The notes under the pieces were generated by a model, which saw only the letters and a program-made list of their open reading frames with translations, had not been told where the DNA came from and made no database searches. Shown piece by piece: positions 5,703 through 13,364 of a stretch of 22,031 nt of DNA (position 1 is its first letter; every line of letters begins with the position of its first letter). The position numbers were made by a program, and so were the translations under genes. The stretch covers positions 1-22,031 of the forward strand of contig DUFE01000090.1 of NCBI GenBank assembly GCA_011170385.1, in the 5' to 3' direction. Source of the stretch: Dehalococcoidia bacterium. GTDB taxonomy: Bacteria > Chloroflexota > Dehalococcoidia > Dehalococcoidales > W693.

Positions 5703-7532
5703 GTGGTTGAAGAAGGAAAAAATAATGCAGATAAGCAACCGGACATAAACGAGGGCAACGGTTCTCGCTCGGAGGACATAACCACGATAGAGATTGCCGC
5801 TACCATCAGTGTAAGGGAACTAGCCGATATGCTGGAAGTAAGCGCCATTGATATTATCAAGCAGCTAATGAGAAACGGCATTATGGCTAATATCAACCAG
5901 GTGATAGACTACGAGGTAGCGGCGGCGATAGCTGCTGAATTCGGTTATGAAGCGCATCCGCAGCCGCTGACGGCCCGCAGACACCCCAGCGTTATCAGTG
6001 AGATAAAAAAACAGCAACTTTTAAGCGAAGAATCGATCAATTTGAAGCCGAGGCCGGCGGTGGTCACAATAATGGGGCACGTCGATCACGGTAAGACCCG
6101 CCTCCTTGATGCCATCAGGCAGGCGAATGTTATGGACACCGAAACCGGCGGTATCACCCAGCATATTGGTGCCTATCAAGTGGAGATAGACGGCAAGAAA
6201 ATTACCTTTCTCGATACGCCGGGGCACGAAGCCTTTACCGCTATGCGGGCGCGCGGGGCGCAGGTTACCGATATAACCGTCCTAGTGGTAGCAGCTGATG
6301 ACGGCGTCATGCCGCAGACCAAGGAAGCTATTGACCATGCAAGGGCGGCGGGAGTACCAATTGTAGTAGCTATCAACAAGATAGATAAACCCGATGCCAA
6401 CCCGGAGCGAGCCAAGCAGCAGCTTGCCGACGCCGGATTAGTGGTGGAGGAGTGGGGAGGCGATATCGTCTGCGTGCTGACCTCAGCAAAGAGTAAGACG
6501 GGTATCTCCGACCTGCTGGAGAATATTTTACTAGTGGCTGAACTGGAAAACCTTAGAGCTGATCCTTCCCAGCCGGCAAAGGGTGTGGTTATCGAAGCCA
6601 GGATGGATAAGACCAAGGGTCCGCTGGCTACGGTGCTGGTTCACGACGGGACGTTGAGGCTGGGCGATATGGTGGTGACAGGCAGCACCTGGGGCAGGAT
6701 TAAGGCCATGTTCAACGATACCGGCAAACGGATAAGAAAAGCCAAGCCATCATCGCCGGCAGTAATCCTCGGTTTGCATAGCATTCCCCAGGTCGGCGAC
6801 GCGATGACAGCTGTTGCCGGCGAACGCCAGGCGAAGGCTCTGGTGCGGGATAACCAGGAGCAGTCACAGCGGGAATCGAAAGTGGTTAGCCTGACCAACC
6901 TGTTTGACCAGATAAGCACCGGCGATGTCAAGGAGCTGGATATCATCCTAAAAGTAGATGTACAGGGTAGCGTTGAGCCTATCAGGGCTTCGCTGGAAAA
7001 ACTGGCAACGGACGAGGTTCAGGTTAAGACCATACATAGTGGTAGTGGTAATGTTACTGAGAGTGACGTAATGTTAGCCGTTGCTTCAAAGGGGCTGGTA
7101 TTAGCCTTCAATACTAAGATAGAAGCCGGAGCCCAGAAGCTGGCTGAAGCCGAGGGTATAGACATACGAAGCTACAAGGTGATTTATGACCTGGTTGGCG
7201 ATATCGAAAAAGCGCTTAAGGGTATGCTAACACCGGAGTTCGTTGATGTCGTCGAAGGACGTGCCGAGGTTCGGGTAGTATTTCAGGGTGCAAAGCACAG
7301 TAAGATAGCCGGCGTCTATGTAAATGAAGGTAAGGTGAGCCGTGGTGCATCAGTGCGGGTACGACGCAACGATCAGGTAGTACTGGAGTCTTCGGTTATC
7401 AGCTTACGGCGTTTCAAGGACGATGTCAGGGAAGTAGCCGCTGGTTATGAATGCGGAGTAGGCATCAAGGACTATAACGATATTCGGGTCAGCGATGTAC
7501 TGGAATTCTTCAGGAAAGAGAAAGCTGGCTAG
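5703..7532 (+). CDS. infB: Translation initiation factor IF-2
   Basis: IF-2 is the GTPase that delivers initiator fMet-tRNA to the 30S subunit and promotes subunit joining. The IF2-N domain lies at about 30-85 (ISVRELADMLEVSAIDIIKQLMRNGI). The G domain has GHVDHGKT (125-132), DTPGHEAF (171-178), NKID (225-228) and TSAKSK (260-265). Domains II, III and the C-terminal fMet-tRNA-binding part follow. At 609 residues it is short because the long disordered N-terminal extension of enterobacterial IF-2 is absent; a short form is common outside proteobacteria. The start is GTG 5703, with AGGGGG at 5689-5694. It lies 3 bases after rnpM and 3 before rbfA. Confidence 0.97.
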   Translation: MVEEGKNNADKQPDINEGNGSRSEDITTIEIAATISVRELADMLEVSAIDIIKQLMRNGIMANINQVIDYEVAAAIAAEFGYEAHPQPLTARRHPSVISEIKKQQLLSEESINLKPRPAVVTIMGHVDHGKTRLLDAIRQANVMDTETGGITQHIGAYQVEIDGKKITFLDTPGHEAFTAMRARGAQVTDITVLVVAADDGVMPQTKEAIDHARAAGVPIVVAINKIDKPDANPERAKQQLADAGLVVEEWGGDIVCVLTSAKSKTGISDLLENILLVAELENLRADPSQPAKGVVIEARMDKTKGPLATVLVHDGTLRLGDMVVTGSTWGRIKAMFNDTGKRIRKAKPSSPAVILGLHSIPQVGDAMTAVAGERQAKALVRDNQEQSQRESKVVSLTNLFDQISTGDVKELDIILKVDVQGSVEPIRASLEKLATDEVQVKTIHSGSGNVTESDVMLAVASKGLVLAFNTKIEAGAQKLAEAEGIDIRSYKVIYDLVGDIEKALKGMLTPEFVDVVEGRAEVRVVFQGAKHSKIAGVYVNEGKVSRGASVRVRRNDQVVLESSVISLRRFKDDVREVAAGYECGVGIKDYNDIRVSDVLEFFRKEKAG

Positions 7533-7535
7533 AAA

Positions 7536-7892
7536 ATGGCATACCGTATCGAGAGAGTGAATAGCCTCATCCGCCAGGAAATCAGCGACCTGATTCAACA
7601 TCAGGCGAAAGATCCCAGGCTTGGTAGCCTGGTATCCGTTACCGAGGTCTCCACTTCAGCCGACCTGAAATATGCCCGAGTATTCATCAGCGGTATCTGC
7701 AACAAGGAAGAAAGGGAAGAGACGATCAGTGTGCTTGGAGCGGCTTCGGGTTTTTTACGAAACAAGCTGGCACATCGTTTGCGACTGCGCCATATCCCGG
7801 AGTTAGACTTCCGCTGGGACGATTCCATAGAAAAAGGGGCTCATCTTCTGGAGCTTATCGATCGTGTTACCGGTGATGAGGATAAAAAATAG
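7536..7892 (+). CDS. rbfA: 30S ribosome-binding factor A
   Basis: RbfA is a KH-like protein needed for late 30S maturation, where it acts on the 5' end of 16S rRNA. The 118-residue product starts MAYRIERVNSLIRQEISDLI and contains the family's DPRLGSLVSVTEVSTSADLKYARVFIS and LRNKLAHRLRLRHIPELDFRWDDSIEKG segments. The length is typical. It starts three bases after the infB stop and ends two bases before truB, so it belongs to the same transcript. Nothing looks unusual. Confidence 0.96.
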   Translation: MAYRIERVNSLIRQEISDLIQHQAKDPRLGSLVSVTEVSTSADLKYARVFISGICNKEEREETISVLGAASGFLRNKLAHRLRLRHIPELDFRWDDSIEKGAHLLELIDRVTGDEDKK

Positions 7893-7894
7893 CT

Positions 7895-8785
7895 ATGGAC
7901 GGTATCCTGAATATAAATAAGCCGCCGGGAAGGACATCTTTCAGCGTGGTGGCTATGGTCAGGAAGCTGTGCCGGGAGCGGCGCGTTGGGCACGCCGGAA
8001 CGCTGGATGCGATGGCTGGTGGCGTTCTTCCGGTCTGTGTGGGGAAGGGGACGAGGGTGATCGAGTTCCTGATGGATGCCAGAAAGCTGTATCGCGCTGT
8101 TATCAGGTTGGGTGTCGCTACGGACACCTACGACGCCACCGGTAAAGTAATCCAGGAAGGGAATGCCGCCGGCATCAGCCGTGAGCAGGTAGAATTGGCG
8201 CTGGAGACATTCTGCGGTTCCATTGTGCAGACGCCACCGATGTACAGCGCCTTAAAATACAGGGGGCAGCGGCTCTACAGGCTTGCTCGCGCCGGTATGG
8301 AGATCAAACGTGAAAGCCGCCCGACTACAGTCTACCGCATAGAGTTGAAAGATTTCGTGACGACAGTGGTTACCCTGGAAGTGGAATGCTCACGGGGAAC
8401 CTATATACGCTCACTGGCTCATGACCTGGGGCAAATGCTGGGATGTGGCGCACACCTCGAACACCTGCTTCGCCTTAAGTACGGCCCCTTTGATATAGAC
8501 GATGCCGTTTCCCTGAAACAGTTTGAAGAAGGCTTTAACAACGGCTCCTGGCAGAAGCTAGTCTATCCGATAGATACCGTACTGGGCCAATGGACGTCTG
8601 TGGTTGTGGGAGAAGAGCAGGAAAGGATGATAAAGCACGGTGGTAGTGTGGTTATAGAGGATATTCAAATCGAAGACGGGGTTGGCAGCAGATGCCGTGC
8701 CTACAACCGGGACGGCTACTTTATAGCCATACTTTATTTCGACCCGGAGAAAAGGCAGTGGCAACCGGAGAAGGTCTTCGCTTAG
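7895..8785 (+). CDS. truB: tRNA pseudouridine(55) synthase
   Basis: TruB converts U55 in the T-loop of tRNAs to pseudouridine. The 296-residue protein begins MDGILNINKPPGRTSF and has the catalytic motif GHAGTLDAMAGGVLPV with nucleophile Asp38. The motif is usually GHTGTLDPLATGVL; the changes here do not affect the Asp. Later motifs YSALKYRGQRLYRLAR and ECSRGTYIRSLAHDLG are conserved, and a C-terminal PUA-like part follows. It is the last gene of the nusA operon. An RBS-like GATGAGG lies within the end of rbfA. No ribF or obvious T-rich terminator follows. Confidence 0.96.
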   Translation: MDGILNINKPPGRTSFSVVAMVRKLCRERRVGHAGTLDAMAGGVLPVCVGKGTRVIEFLMDARKLYRAVIRLGVATDTYDATGKVIQEGNAAGISREQVELALETFCGSIVQTPPMYSALKYRGQRLYRLARAGMEIKRESRPTTVYRIELKDFVTTVVTLEVECSRGTYIRSLAHDLGQMLGCGAHLEHLLRLKYGPFDIDDAVSLKQFEEGFNNGSWQKLVYPIDTVLGQWTSVVVGEEQERMIKHGGSVVIEDIQIEDGVGSRCRAYNRDGYFIAILYFDPEKRQWQPEKVFA

Positions 8786-8823
8786 TCCTTTGAGATAACC
8801 GAGCGGTGAAACGAAAATCACCC

Positions 8824-8853
8824 TTGACAACTGGCGTATAAAGTAGCTATAGT
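8824..8853 (+). promoter_or_regulatory. Distal promoter of the ino1 leader
   Basis: A consensus -35 TTGACA (8824-8829), an 18-base spacer and TATAGT (8848-8853) form one of the best sigma-70 promoters in the window. Transcription would start near 8860, more than 200 bases before the ino1 start, leaving a long untranslated leader. A GGTGA/TCACC hairpin at 8805-8822 just upstream lacks a T run. Confidence 0.7.
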
Positions 8854-8978
8854 TCAGGGGGCGTCTGGAGGTGGCGAATTAAGCCAGAGGTGTGTCGTTT
8901 AATCGTTTAAGCGCCGGTGAATTAGGGATGGATGGGCTCTGAGCCATAGATCGTATAGAGCTACACCATCTATCCTGG

Positions 8979-8987
8979 TGGTATAAT
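8979..8987 (+). promoter_or_regulatory. Proximal extended -10 promoter for ino1
   Basis: TGGTATAAT has a perfect -10 (8982-8987) and the extended TG. It sits in the 14-mer GTGGTATAATATTA, identical to the rplJ promoter at 86-99. No clear -35 is seen. Transcription would start near 8994, about 80 bases before ino1 and before the terminator-like hairpin. Confidence 0.55.
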
Positions 8988-9015
8988 ATTATTGTCTGTA
9001 TGTGTTCTTTTGTTT

Positions 9016-9039
9016 CCCGGCGGTGAGTGTCGGGTTTTT
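9016..9039 (+). terminator. Terminator-like hairpin in the ino1 leader
   Basis: CCCGGCG (9016-9022) can pair with TGTCGGG (9028-9034) through four outer GC pairs plus one more GC and two GU pairs, with the loop GTGAG. TTTTT follows at 9035-9039. It lies between both candidate promoters and the ino1 RBS, so it would act as an attenuator. Confidence 0.5.
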
Positions 9040-9075
9040 AGTTTGATTAAAGGTATATTGAAGGGGGGTTGTAAA

Positions 9076-10188
9076 TTGGGTAACATAAATGTAGCCATAA
9101 TAGGTGTCGGTAACTGCTGTTCATCGCTGGTACAGGGCATTTACTACTATAAAAAGGTGAAGGATGTAGAGTTCGTCCCCGGATTGATGCATGTCAATCT
9201 GGGCGGCTATCACATCAGCGATATCAATTTTGTTGCCGCATTCGATATAGACAAGAACAAGGTCGGTAAAGACCTGGGCCAGGCGATCTACGTAACGCCC
9301 AACAACACCTACAAATTCTGCGATGTGCCGGAGCTCGGAGTAAAAGTGGAACGGGGTATGACACACGATGGGCTGGGCAAGTACCTGTCGCAAATAATCG
9401 AAAAAGCTCCCGGACAAACTGCGGATATCGTTAGGATACTTAAAGACACCAATACCGATGTCGTCATCAGCTACCTGCCCGTAGGCAGTGAAATGGCAAC
9501 CAAGTGGTATGTAGAGCAGATTCTTGATGCCGGTTGCGGCTTTATCAACTGCGTCCCCGTGTTTATAGCCAGAGAGAAATATTGGCAACAGCGTTTCGCC
9601 GAGAGGGGTTTACCCGTCATCGGTGATGACATAAAGTCACAGGTCGGCGCCACTATAACCCACCGGGTTCTCACCCGGCTATTCCAGGATCGCGGCGTCA
9701 AGCTGGAGCGAACCTACCAGCTTAATTTCGGCGGCAATACGGATTTTCTCAATATGTTGGAGCGGGAAAGGCTGGAGTCCAAGAAGATATCCAAGACTAA
9801 TGCAGTAACCTCTCAACTTGGCTACAAGCTGGACCCCGGCGATATCCATGTCGGTCCTAGCGATTACGTCCCCTGGCTTACTGACCGCAAGTTCTGCCAC
9901 CTGAGGATGGAAGGACGTACTTTCGGCGATGTTCCGCTGAACCTGGAGCTGAAGCTCGAGGTGTGGGACAGTCCCAACTCGGCGGGGGTGGTTATAGATG
10001 CCATACGCTGCTGCAAACTGGCTATGGACAGGGGGATGAAGGGGGCGATTAGGGCTCCATCGTCATACTTTATGAAGTCACCTCCGGTTCAGTATACCGA
10101 TGACGAAGCCCGCCGGCTGACGGAGGAGTTTATAGCCGAGACTAAAAAAGCGAAGGCGGCGGATAAAACTAAGCAGGAAGAGGCTTGA
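9076..10188 (+). CDS. ino1: Inositol-1-phosphate synthase (actinobacterial/archaeal type)
   Basis: The enzyme converts glucose-6-phosphate to 1L-myo-inositol-1-phosphate with NAD as a bound cofactor. The N-terminal Rossmann motif is VAIIGVGNCCSSLVQG (6-21). Further family blocks are GLMHVNLGGYHISDI (36-50), GDDIKSQVGATITHR (183-197), LNFGGNTDFLNM (216-227) and SKKISKTNAVTSQ (235-247), the last two lining the active site, with SAGVVIDAIR (302-311) after them. TTG 9076 is chosen because AAGGGGGG at 9061-9068 lies seven bases upstream and the resulting 370 residues match the mycobacterial enzyme length. The in-frame start at 8992 would lie inside the promoter and leader region. It heads a set with a PimA-like glycosyltransferase and a phosphatidyltransferase. 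Confidence 0.92.
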   Translation: MGNINVAIIGVGNCCSSLVQGIYYYKKVKDVEFVPGLMHVNLGGYHISDINFVAAFDIDKNKVGKDLGQAIYVTPNNTYKFCDVPELGVKVERGMTHDGLGKYLSQIIEKAPGQTADIVRILKDTNTDVVISYLPVGSEMATKWYVEQILDAGCGFINCVPVFIAREKYWQQRFAERGLPVIGDDIKSQVGATITHRVLTRLFQDRGVKLERTYQLNFGGNTDFLNMLERERLESKKISKTNAVTSQLGYKLDPGDIHVGPSDYVPWLTDRKFCHLRMEGRTFGDVPLNLELKLEVWDSPNSAGVVIDAIRCCKLAMDRGMKGAIRAPSSYFMKSPPVQYTDDEARRLTEEFIAETKKAKAADKTKQEEA

Positions 10189-10242
10189 GCTCGAACGATT
10201 TATGATAACTAAAAACCTACAGTCGGGGATTTAGTATCGCTT

Positions 10243-11436
10243 ATGAAGATTGCACTGGTTTCACCCTATGACTTCGCCTATCCCGGGGGGGTGGTTAACC
10301 ATATACTGGCACTGAACAACCAGTTTAACAAGATGGGGCACGACGTCCGCATTATCGCCCCGGCGTCGAAAGAGGTTGACGATGCTGGTTGCAAGTTCGT
10401 CGCTATCGGTAAAGCCCGTCCCATTCCGGTGCGTGGAACCACCATAAGAATTGCCATATCGCTCCGGCTGGCGTCAAGGATAAAGGAAGTGCTGGCAAAG
10501 GAGAAGTTCGATATAATCCACCTGCATGAGCCATTTATGCCAATGCTGTGCTCTGCTATCCTGCGTTTTTCTGATACAATCAATATAGGTACCTTCCATG
10601 CCGCCAGGGGAGGCAAGCCCGGTTACTACTGGGGTTGGCCAATATCGACATATATGCTGCATCGGCGGCGAAAGAAGCTAAACGGTAAAATAGCCGTTTC
10701 CAGACCGGCTAGAGACTTTGCCATCAGGTACGTACCCGGCGAATACGATATCATTCCCAACGGTATCGACCTGGGGCATTTCTCCAGCAACGTTCTACCG
10801 ATAGATGAGTTCTGTGACGGTAAACTGAATATCCTCTTCGTCGGCAGGCTGGAAAAGAGGAAAGGCTTAGATTATTTGCTCAAAGCCTACCGACGGGTAA
10901 AGCGGGAGTTTCCCGAATCACGGCTGATCGTCGTCGGTCCCGGCACCAGATTTCGCCGCAAGTACGAAAGGCAGGTAAGCAAGCAAAATATAGCCGACGT
11001 CGTTTTCGTCGGCAATGTCTCCTACGAGGAACTGCCCCGCTACTATAAGACCGCTGATATATTCTGCTCACCGGCTATCGGGCAGGAGAGCTTTGGTATC
11101 GTTTTACTGGAGGCGATGGCTGTCGGTAAGCCCGTCGTTGCTTCGAATATAGAGGGTTATGCCGGCGTAATGACCGATGGGCTGGAAGGCTTGCTGGTAC
11201 CGCCTAAAAAAGAGGTCGAATTAGCCGGGGCACTGATGAAACTTATGTCCGATAATTTACTGCGACGGCAAATGGGGAGTAGGGGAATAGAAACCGCCCG
11301 GCAGTATGATTGGGAGAAGGTTGCCTGCCGGGTCTACGATTACTATGTAAAGATAATAAAAGAGATGCCGTATCGGAAGGATTCGCTGGAATACGAAACG
11401 ATGTCGGCACCGGTTCAGAGAAGGCAGTATTTGTGA
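10243..11436 (+). CDS. GT4 glycosyltransferase, PimA-like
   Basis: This 397-residue GT-B enzyme resembles PimA, the mannosyltransferase that adds the first mannose to phosphatidylinositol on the cytosolic membrane face. Features seen are the N-terminal PGGVVNHI loop (14-21), IIHLHEPFMP (91-100), GTFHA (116-120), IPNGID (171-176), GRLEKRKG (201-208) and the E-x7-E motif ESFGIVLLE (282-290), which binds the donor nucleotide-sugar. The C-terminus (RQYDWEKVACRVYDYY) also matches the PimA pattern. Being between inositol phosphate synthase and a CDP-alcohol phosphatidyltransferase strongly favours an inositol lipid acceptor. Donor and acceptor are inferred; another GT4 specificity is possible. Confidence 0.82.
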   Translation: MKIALVSPYDFAYPGGVVNHILALNNQFNKMGHDVRIIAPASKEVDDAGCKFVAIGKARPIPVRGTTIRIAISLRLASRIKEVLAKEKFDIIHLHEPFMPMLCSAILRFSDTINIGTFHAARGGKPGYYWGWPISTYMLHRRRKKLNGKIAVSRPARDFAIRYVPGEYDIIPNGIDLGHFSSNVLPIDEFCDGKLNILFVGRLEKRKGLDYLLKAYRRVKREFPESRLIVVGPGTRFRRKYERQVSKQNIADVVFVGNVSYEELPRYYKTADIFCSPAIGQESFGIVLLEAMAVGKPVVASNIEGYAGVMTDGLEGLLVPPKKEVELAGALMKLMSDNLLRRQMGSRGIETARQYDWEKVACRVYDYYVKIIKEMPYRKDSLEYETMSAPVQRRQYL

Positions 11437-11463
11437 TGATGGCTTTACAGTGGTGTAGAGGCG

Positions 11464-12066
11464 ATGGCAGGTTTATCGCAAGTTCGTAAAGCTGCATCCG
11501 GCTGCTTCACCGAGCCGGTGGTGAGGGTTTTAGCCAGGACGCCGATAACGCCCAACAGCCTGACCTGGTTCGGTTTTTTCATATCTATAAGTGCTGCCGT
11601 GCTGATTGCTATGGGGCACCTGCTTATCGCCGGTGTTATCGTCCTTTTCGGCGGCTTTTTCGATATGTTAGACGGGGCACTGGCTCGCCGCACCAAGCGG
11701 GTTACTCTGTTCGGCTCTGTGCTGGACTCCACGCTGGACCGCCTGTCTGAGGGAGCGCTGCTGCTCGGCGCTCTGGCGCTGTTTTCCAGTGAAGGATCGT
11801 TGGTCGGTGTCGTTTTGATCGGCATCGTCTTGGTATTTTCGATGCTGGTGAGCTATATCAGAGCCAGGGCGGAGGCTCTGGGGATCGAATGCCTGGTGGG
11901 GATATTTACCCGCCCGGAGAGGATTATCGTGCTGGCGGTTGGGCTTTTAATCAATCAGCTGGAGATTGCTTTGTGGATAATAGCCGTTTTCAGTTTTATT
12001 ACCGTCGGGCACAGGCTTGTCTATGTGTGGCGACAGATGAAAAACAGGAAAGTTGAGGAAGAATAA
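11464..12066 (+). CDS. CDP-alcohol phosphatidyltransferase, probably phosphatidylinositol (phosphate) synthase
   Basis: The 200-residue multi-helix membrane enzyme has the complete CDP-alcohol phosphotransferase signature D-x2-DG-x2-AR-x8-G-x3-D-x3-D: Asp67, Asp70, Gly71, Ala74-Arg75, Gly84, Asp88 and Asp92. Such enzymes displace CMP from CDP-diacylglycerol (or an archaeal-type equivalent) with an alcohol. Its neighbours ino1 and a PimA-like glycosyltransferase indicate inositol-1-phosphate as acceptor, as in the actinobacterial enzyme PgsA1. PGP synthase, which has the same signature, remains the alternative. It shares one base with purA (TAATG), so purA translation is coupled to it. Confidence 0.85.
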   Translation: MAGLSQVRKAASGCFTEPVVRVLARTPITPNSLTWFGFFISISAAVLIAMGHLLIAGVIVLFGGFFDMLDGALARRTKRVTLFGSVLDSTLDRLSEGALLLGALALFSSEGSLVGVVLIGIVLVFSMLVSYIRARAEALGIECLVGIFTRPERIIVLAVGLLINQLEIALWIIAVFSFITVGHRLVYVWRQMKNRKVEEE

Positions 12067-13349
12067 TGGCGGTTATTGCTGTTGTTGGGGCACAATGGGG
12101 AGACGAAGGCAAAGGCAAGGTTGTCGATATGCTGGCGGAGAGGGTAAAGATGGTCGTCCGTTTTTCCGGTGGCGATAACGCCGGCCATACGGTGATAAAT
12201 CCCATAGGAGACTTCAAGCTGCACCTGATTCCTTCCGGTATTTTCTACCCCAGCGTTACCTGCATCATCGGCAGCGGGACGGTTATCAACCCCGCCCGCC
12301 TGATTGAGGAGATAGACAAACTCAACCATAAGAAGGTAGATACCAGTCATCTGGTTATCAGTGACCGTGCTCACCTGGTTATGCCCTATCACCTGCTCCT
12401 TGACGGATTGGAAGAGGAGTCCAGGGCGGGTAAGGCGATAGGGACGACACGGCGTGGTATAGGACCTGCCTTTGCCGATAAGGTAGCCAGGCTCGGTATA
12501 CGCGCCGGCGAGTTGCTGGATAAAAAGGCTCTATTGGATCGACTTGCTTCCATCCTCGAGCATAAGAATGCAATACTGACAAAGATATATGGCGCCGAAC
12601 CGTTGTCACTGGACGAAGTCTACGAGCAATATTGCCGCTATGGGGAGCGTCTTGCCGGCTATATAAAGGAAACGACTACCATAATCAGGAAAGCCCGGGA
12701 AAGAGGCGATGGCATACTACTGGAGGGAGCCCAGGGAGCTCTACTGGATCCCGATTATGGCACCTATCCATACACCACTTCTTCTTCACCGCTGGCAGGG
12801 GGAGGCTCGCTGGGGGCAGGTATCGGTCCCACAGGGATAGATCGCGTACTTGGGGTATTTAAAGCATATTGTACGCGCGTCGGCGGTGGTCCGATGCCCA
12901 CCGAGCTTGAGGACGAAACCGGCAATCGGATTCGCGAACGGGCTTGTGAGTACGGCACCACAACCGGTAGACCGAGACGCTGCGGCTGGTTCGACGCTGT
13001 TGCCGCCGGCTTAAGCAATCAGGTCAACGGCTTAACCGGTATGGCGATAACGCGCCTCGACGTACTCGACGACCTGCCGGAGCTGAAGATTTGCGTTGCC
13101 TATGAGCTGGACGGCAGGACTATCGACTACTTCCCATCCAGTGCCGCCACCCTGGAGAGATGCAGGCCTATATATGAGAAGCTGGAGGGCTGGCAGGCGG
13201 ATACCACTGACGTTAGGAGGTTCGATGACCTGCCCGAACAGGCTAAGAAGTACGTAAAGAGGCTGGAAGAGCTTATTTCCTGCCCGGCAGACCTTATCTG
13301 CGTTGGCCCGGCGCGGGAGCAAAAGATAGAGGTCAGACCTGTATTGTAG
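12066..13349 (+). CDS. purA: Adenylosuccinate synthase
   Basis: PurA condenses IMP and aspartate using GTP, the first step from IMP to AMP. The 427-residue protein has the N-terminal GAQWGDEGKGK loop (8-18, catalytic Asp13) and GGDNAGHTV with His41. It also has GTTRRGIGPAF, LLEGAQGALLDPDYGTYPYTTSSSP and the aspartate-binding region TTTGRPRRCGWFD. The length is standard. ATG 12066 overlaps the previous stop by one base. Its link to inositol lipid genes has no obvious metabolic reason and probably reflects only co-transcription. Its TAG stop lies in one arm of a small hairpin shared with the convergent dapA stop. Confidence 0.97.
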   Translation: MAVIAVVGAQWGDEGKGKVVDMLAERVKMVVRFSGGDNAGHTVINPIGDFKLHLIPSGIFYPSVTCIIGSGTVINPARLIEEIDKLNHKKVDTSHLVISDRAHLVMPYHLLLDGLEEESRAGKAIGTTRRGIGPAFADKVARLGIRAGELLDKKALLDRLASILEHKNAILTKIYGAEPLSLDEVYEQYCRYGERLAGYIKETTTIIRKARERGDGILLEGAQGALLDPDYGTYPYTTSSSPLAGGGSLGAGIGPTGIDRVLGVFKAYCTRVGGGPMPTELEDETGNRIRERACEYGTTTGRPRRCGWFDAVAAGLSNQVNGLTGMAITRLDVLDDLPELKICVAYELDGRTIDYFPSSAATLERCRPIYEKLEGWQADTTDVRRFDDLPEQAKKYVKRLEELISCPADLICVGPAREQKIEVRPVL

Positions 13350-13364
13350 TCTGAAATAAGACTA
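13347..13364. terminator. Convergent hairpin between purA and dapA
   Basis: TAGTCT (13347-13352) and AGACTA (13359-13364) form a 6-bp stem with a 6-base loop. The first arm contains the purA TAG stop and the second arm the reverse-strand dapA TAG stop. No T run follows on either side, so it is at best a weak bidirectional terminator. Confidence 0.35.

Larger units (their letters stand above)
8860..9040 (+). ncRNA. Candidate structured leader RNA upstream of ino1
   Basis: This gene-free stretch between a strong promoter (8824-8853) and ino1 holds nested complementarity. GGATGGAT (8926-8933) can pair with ATCTATCC (8968-8975), enclosing a GGCT/AGCC hairpin (8935-8945). TGGC/GCCA (8872-8885) forms another small hairpin. 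A terminator-like hairpin ends the region at 9016-9039. I do not recognise a known riboswitch class. A second promoter inside the region (8979-8987) would give a shorter transcript. Calling it a regulatory RNA is inference from this layout. Confidence 0.4.

Noticed and set aside
8786..8860. A possible tRNA or truB terminator around CCGAGCGG and GGTGA/TCACC
   Set aside because: No cloverleaf with T-loop and acceptor could be folded, and the small hairpin lacks a T run. No tRNA or rRNA was seen anywhere in the window.
8992..9075. The longest ino1 reading from 8992
   Set aside because: It would start only a few bases after a TATAAT box and include a terminator-like hairpin. TTG 9076 has a strong RBS and gives the family length.
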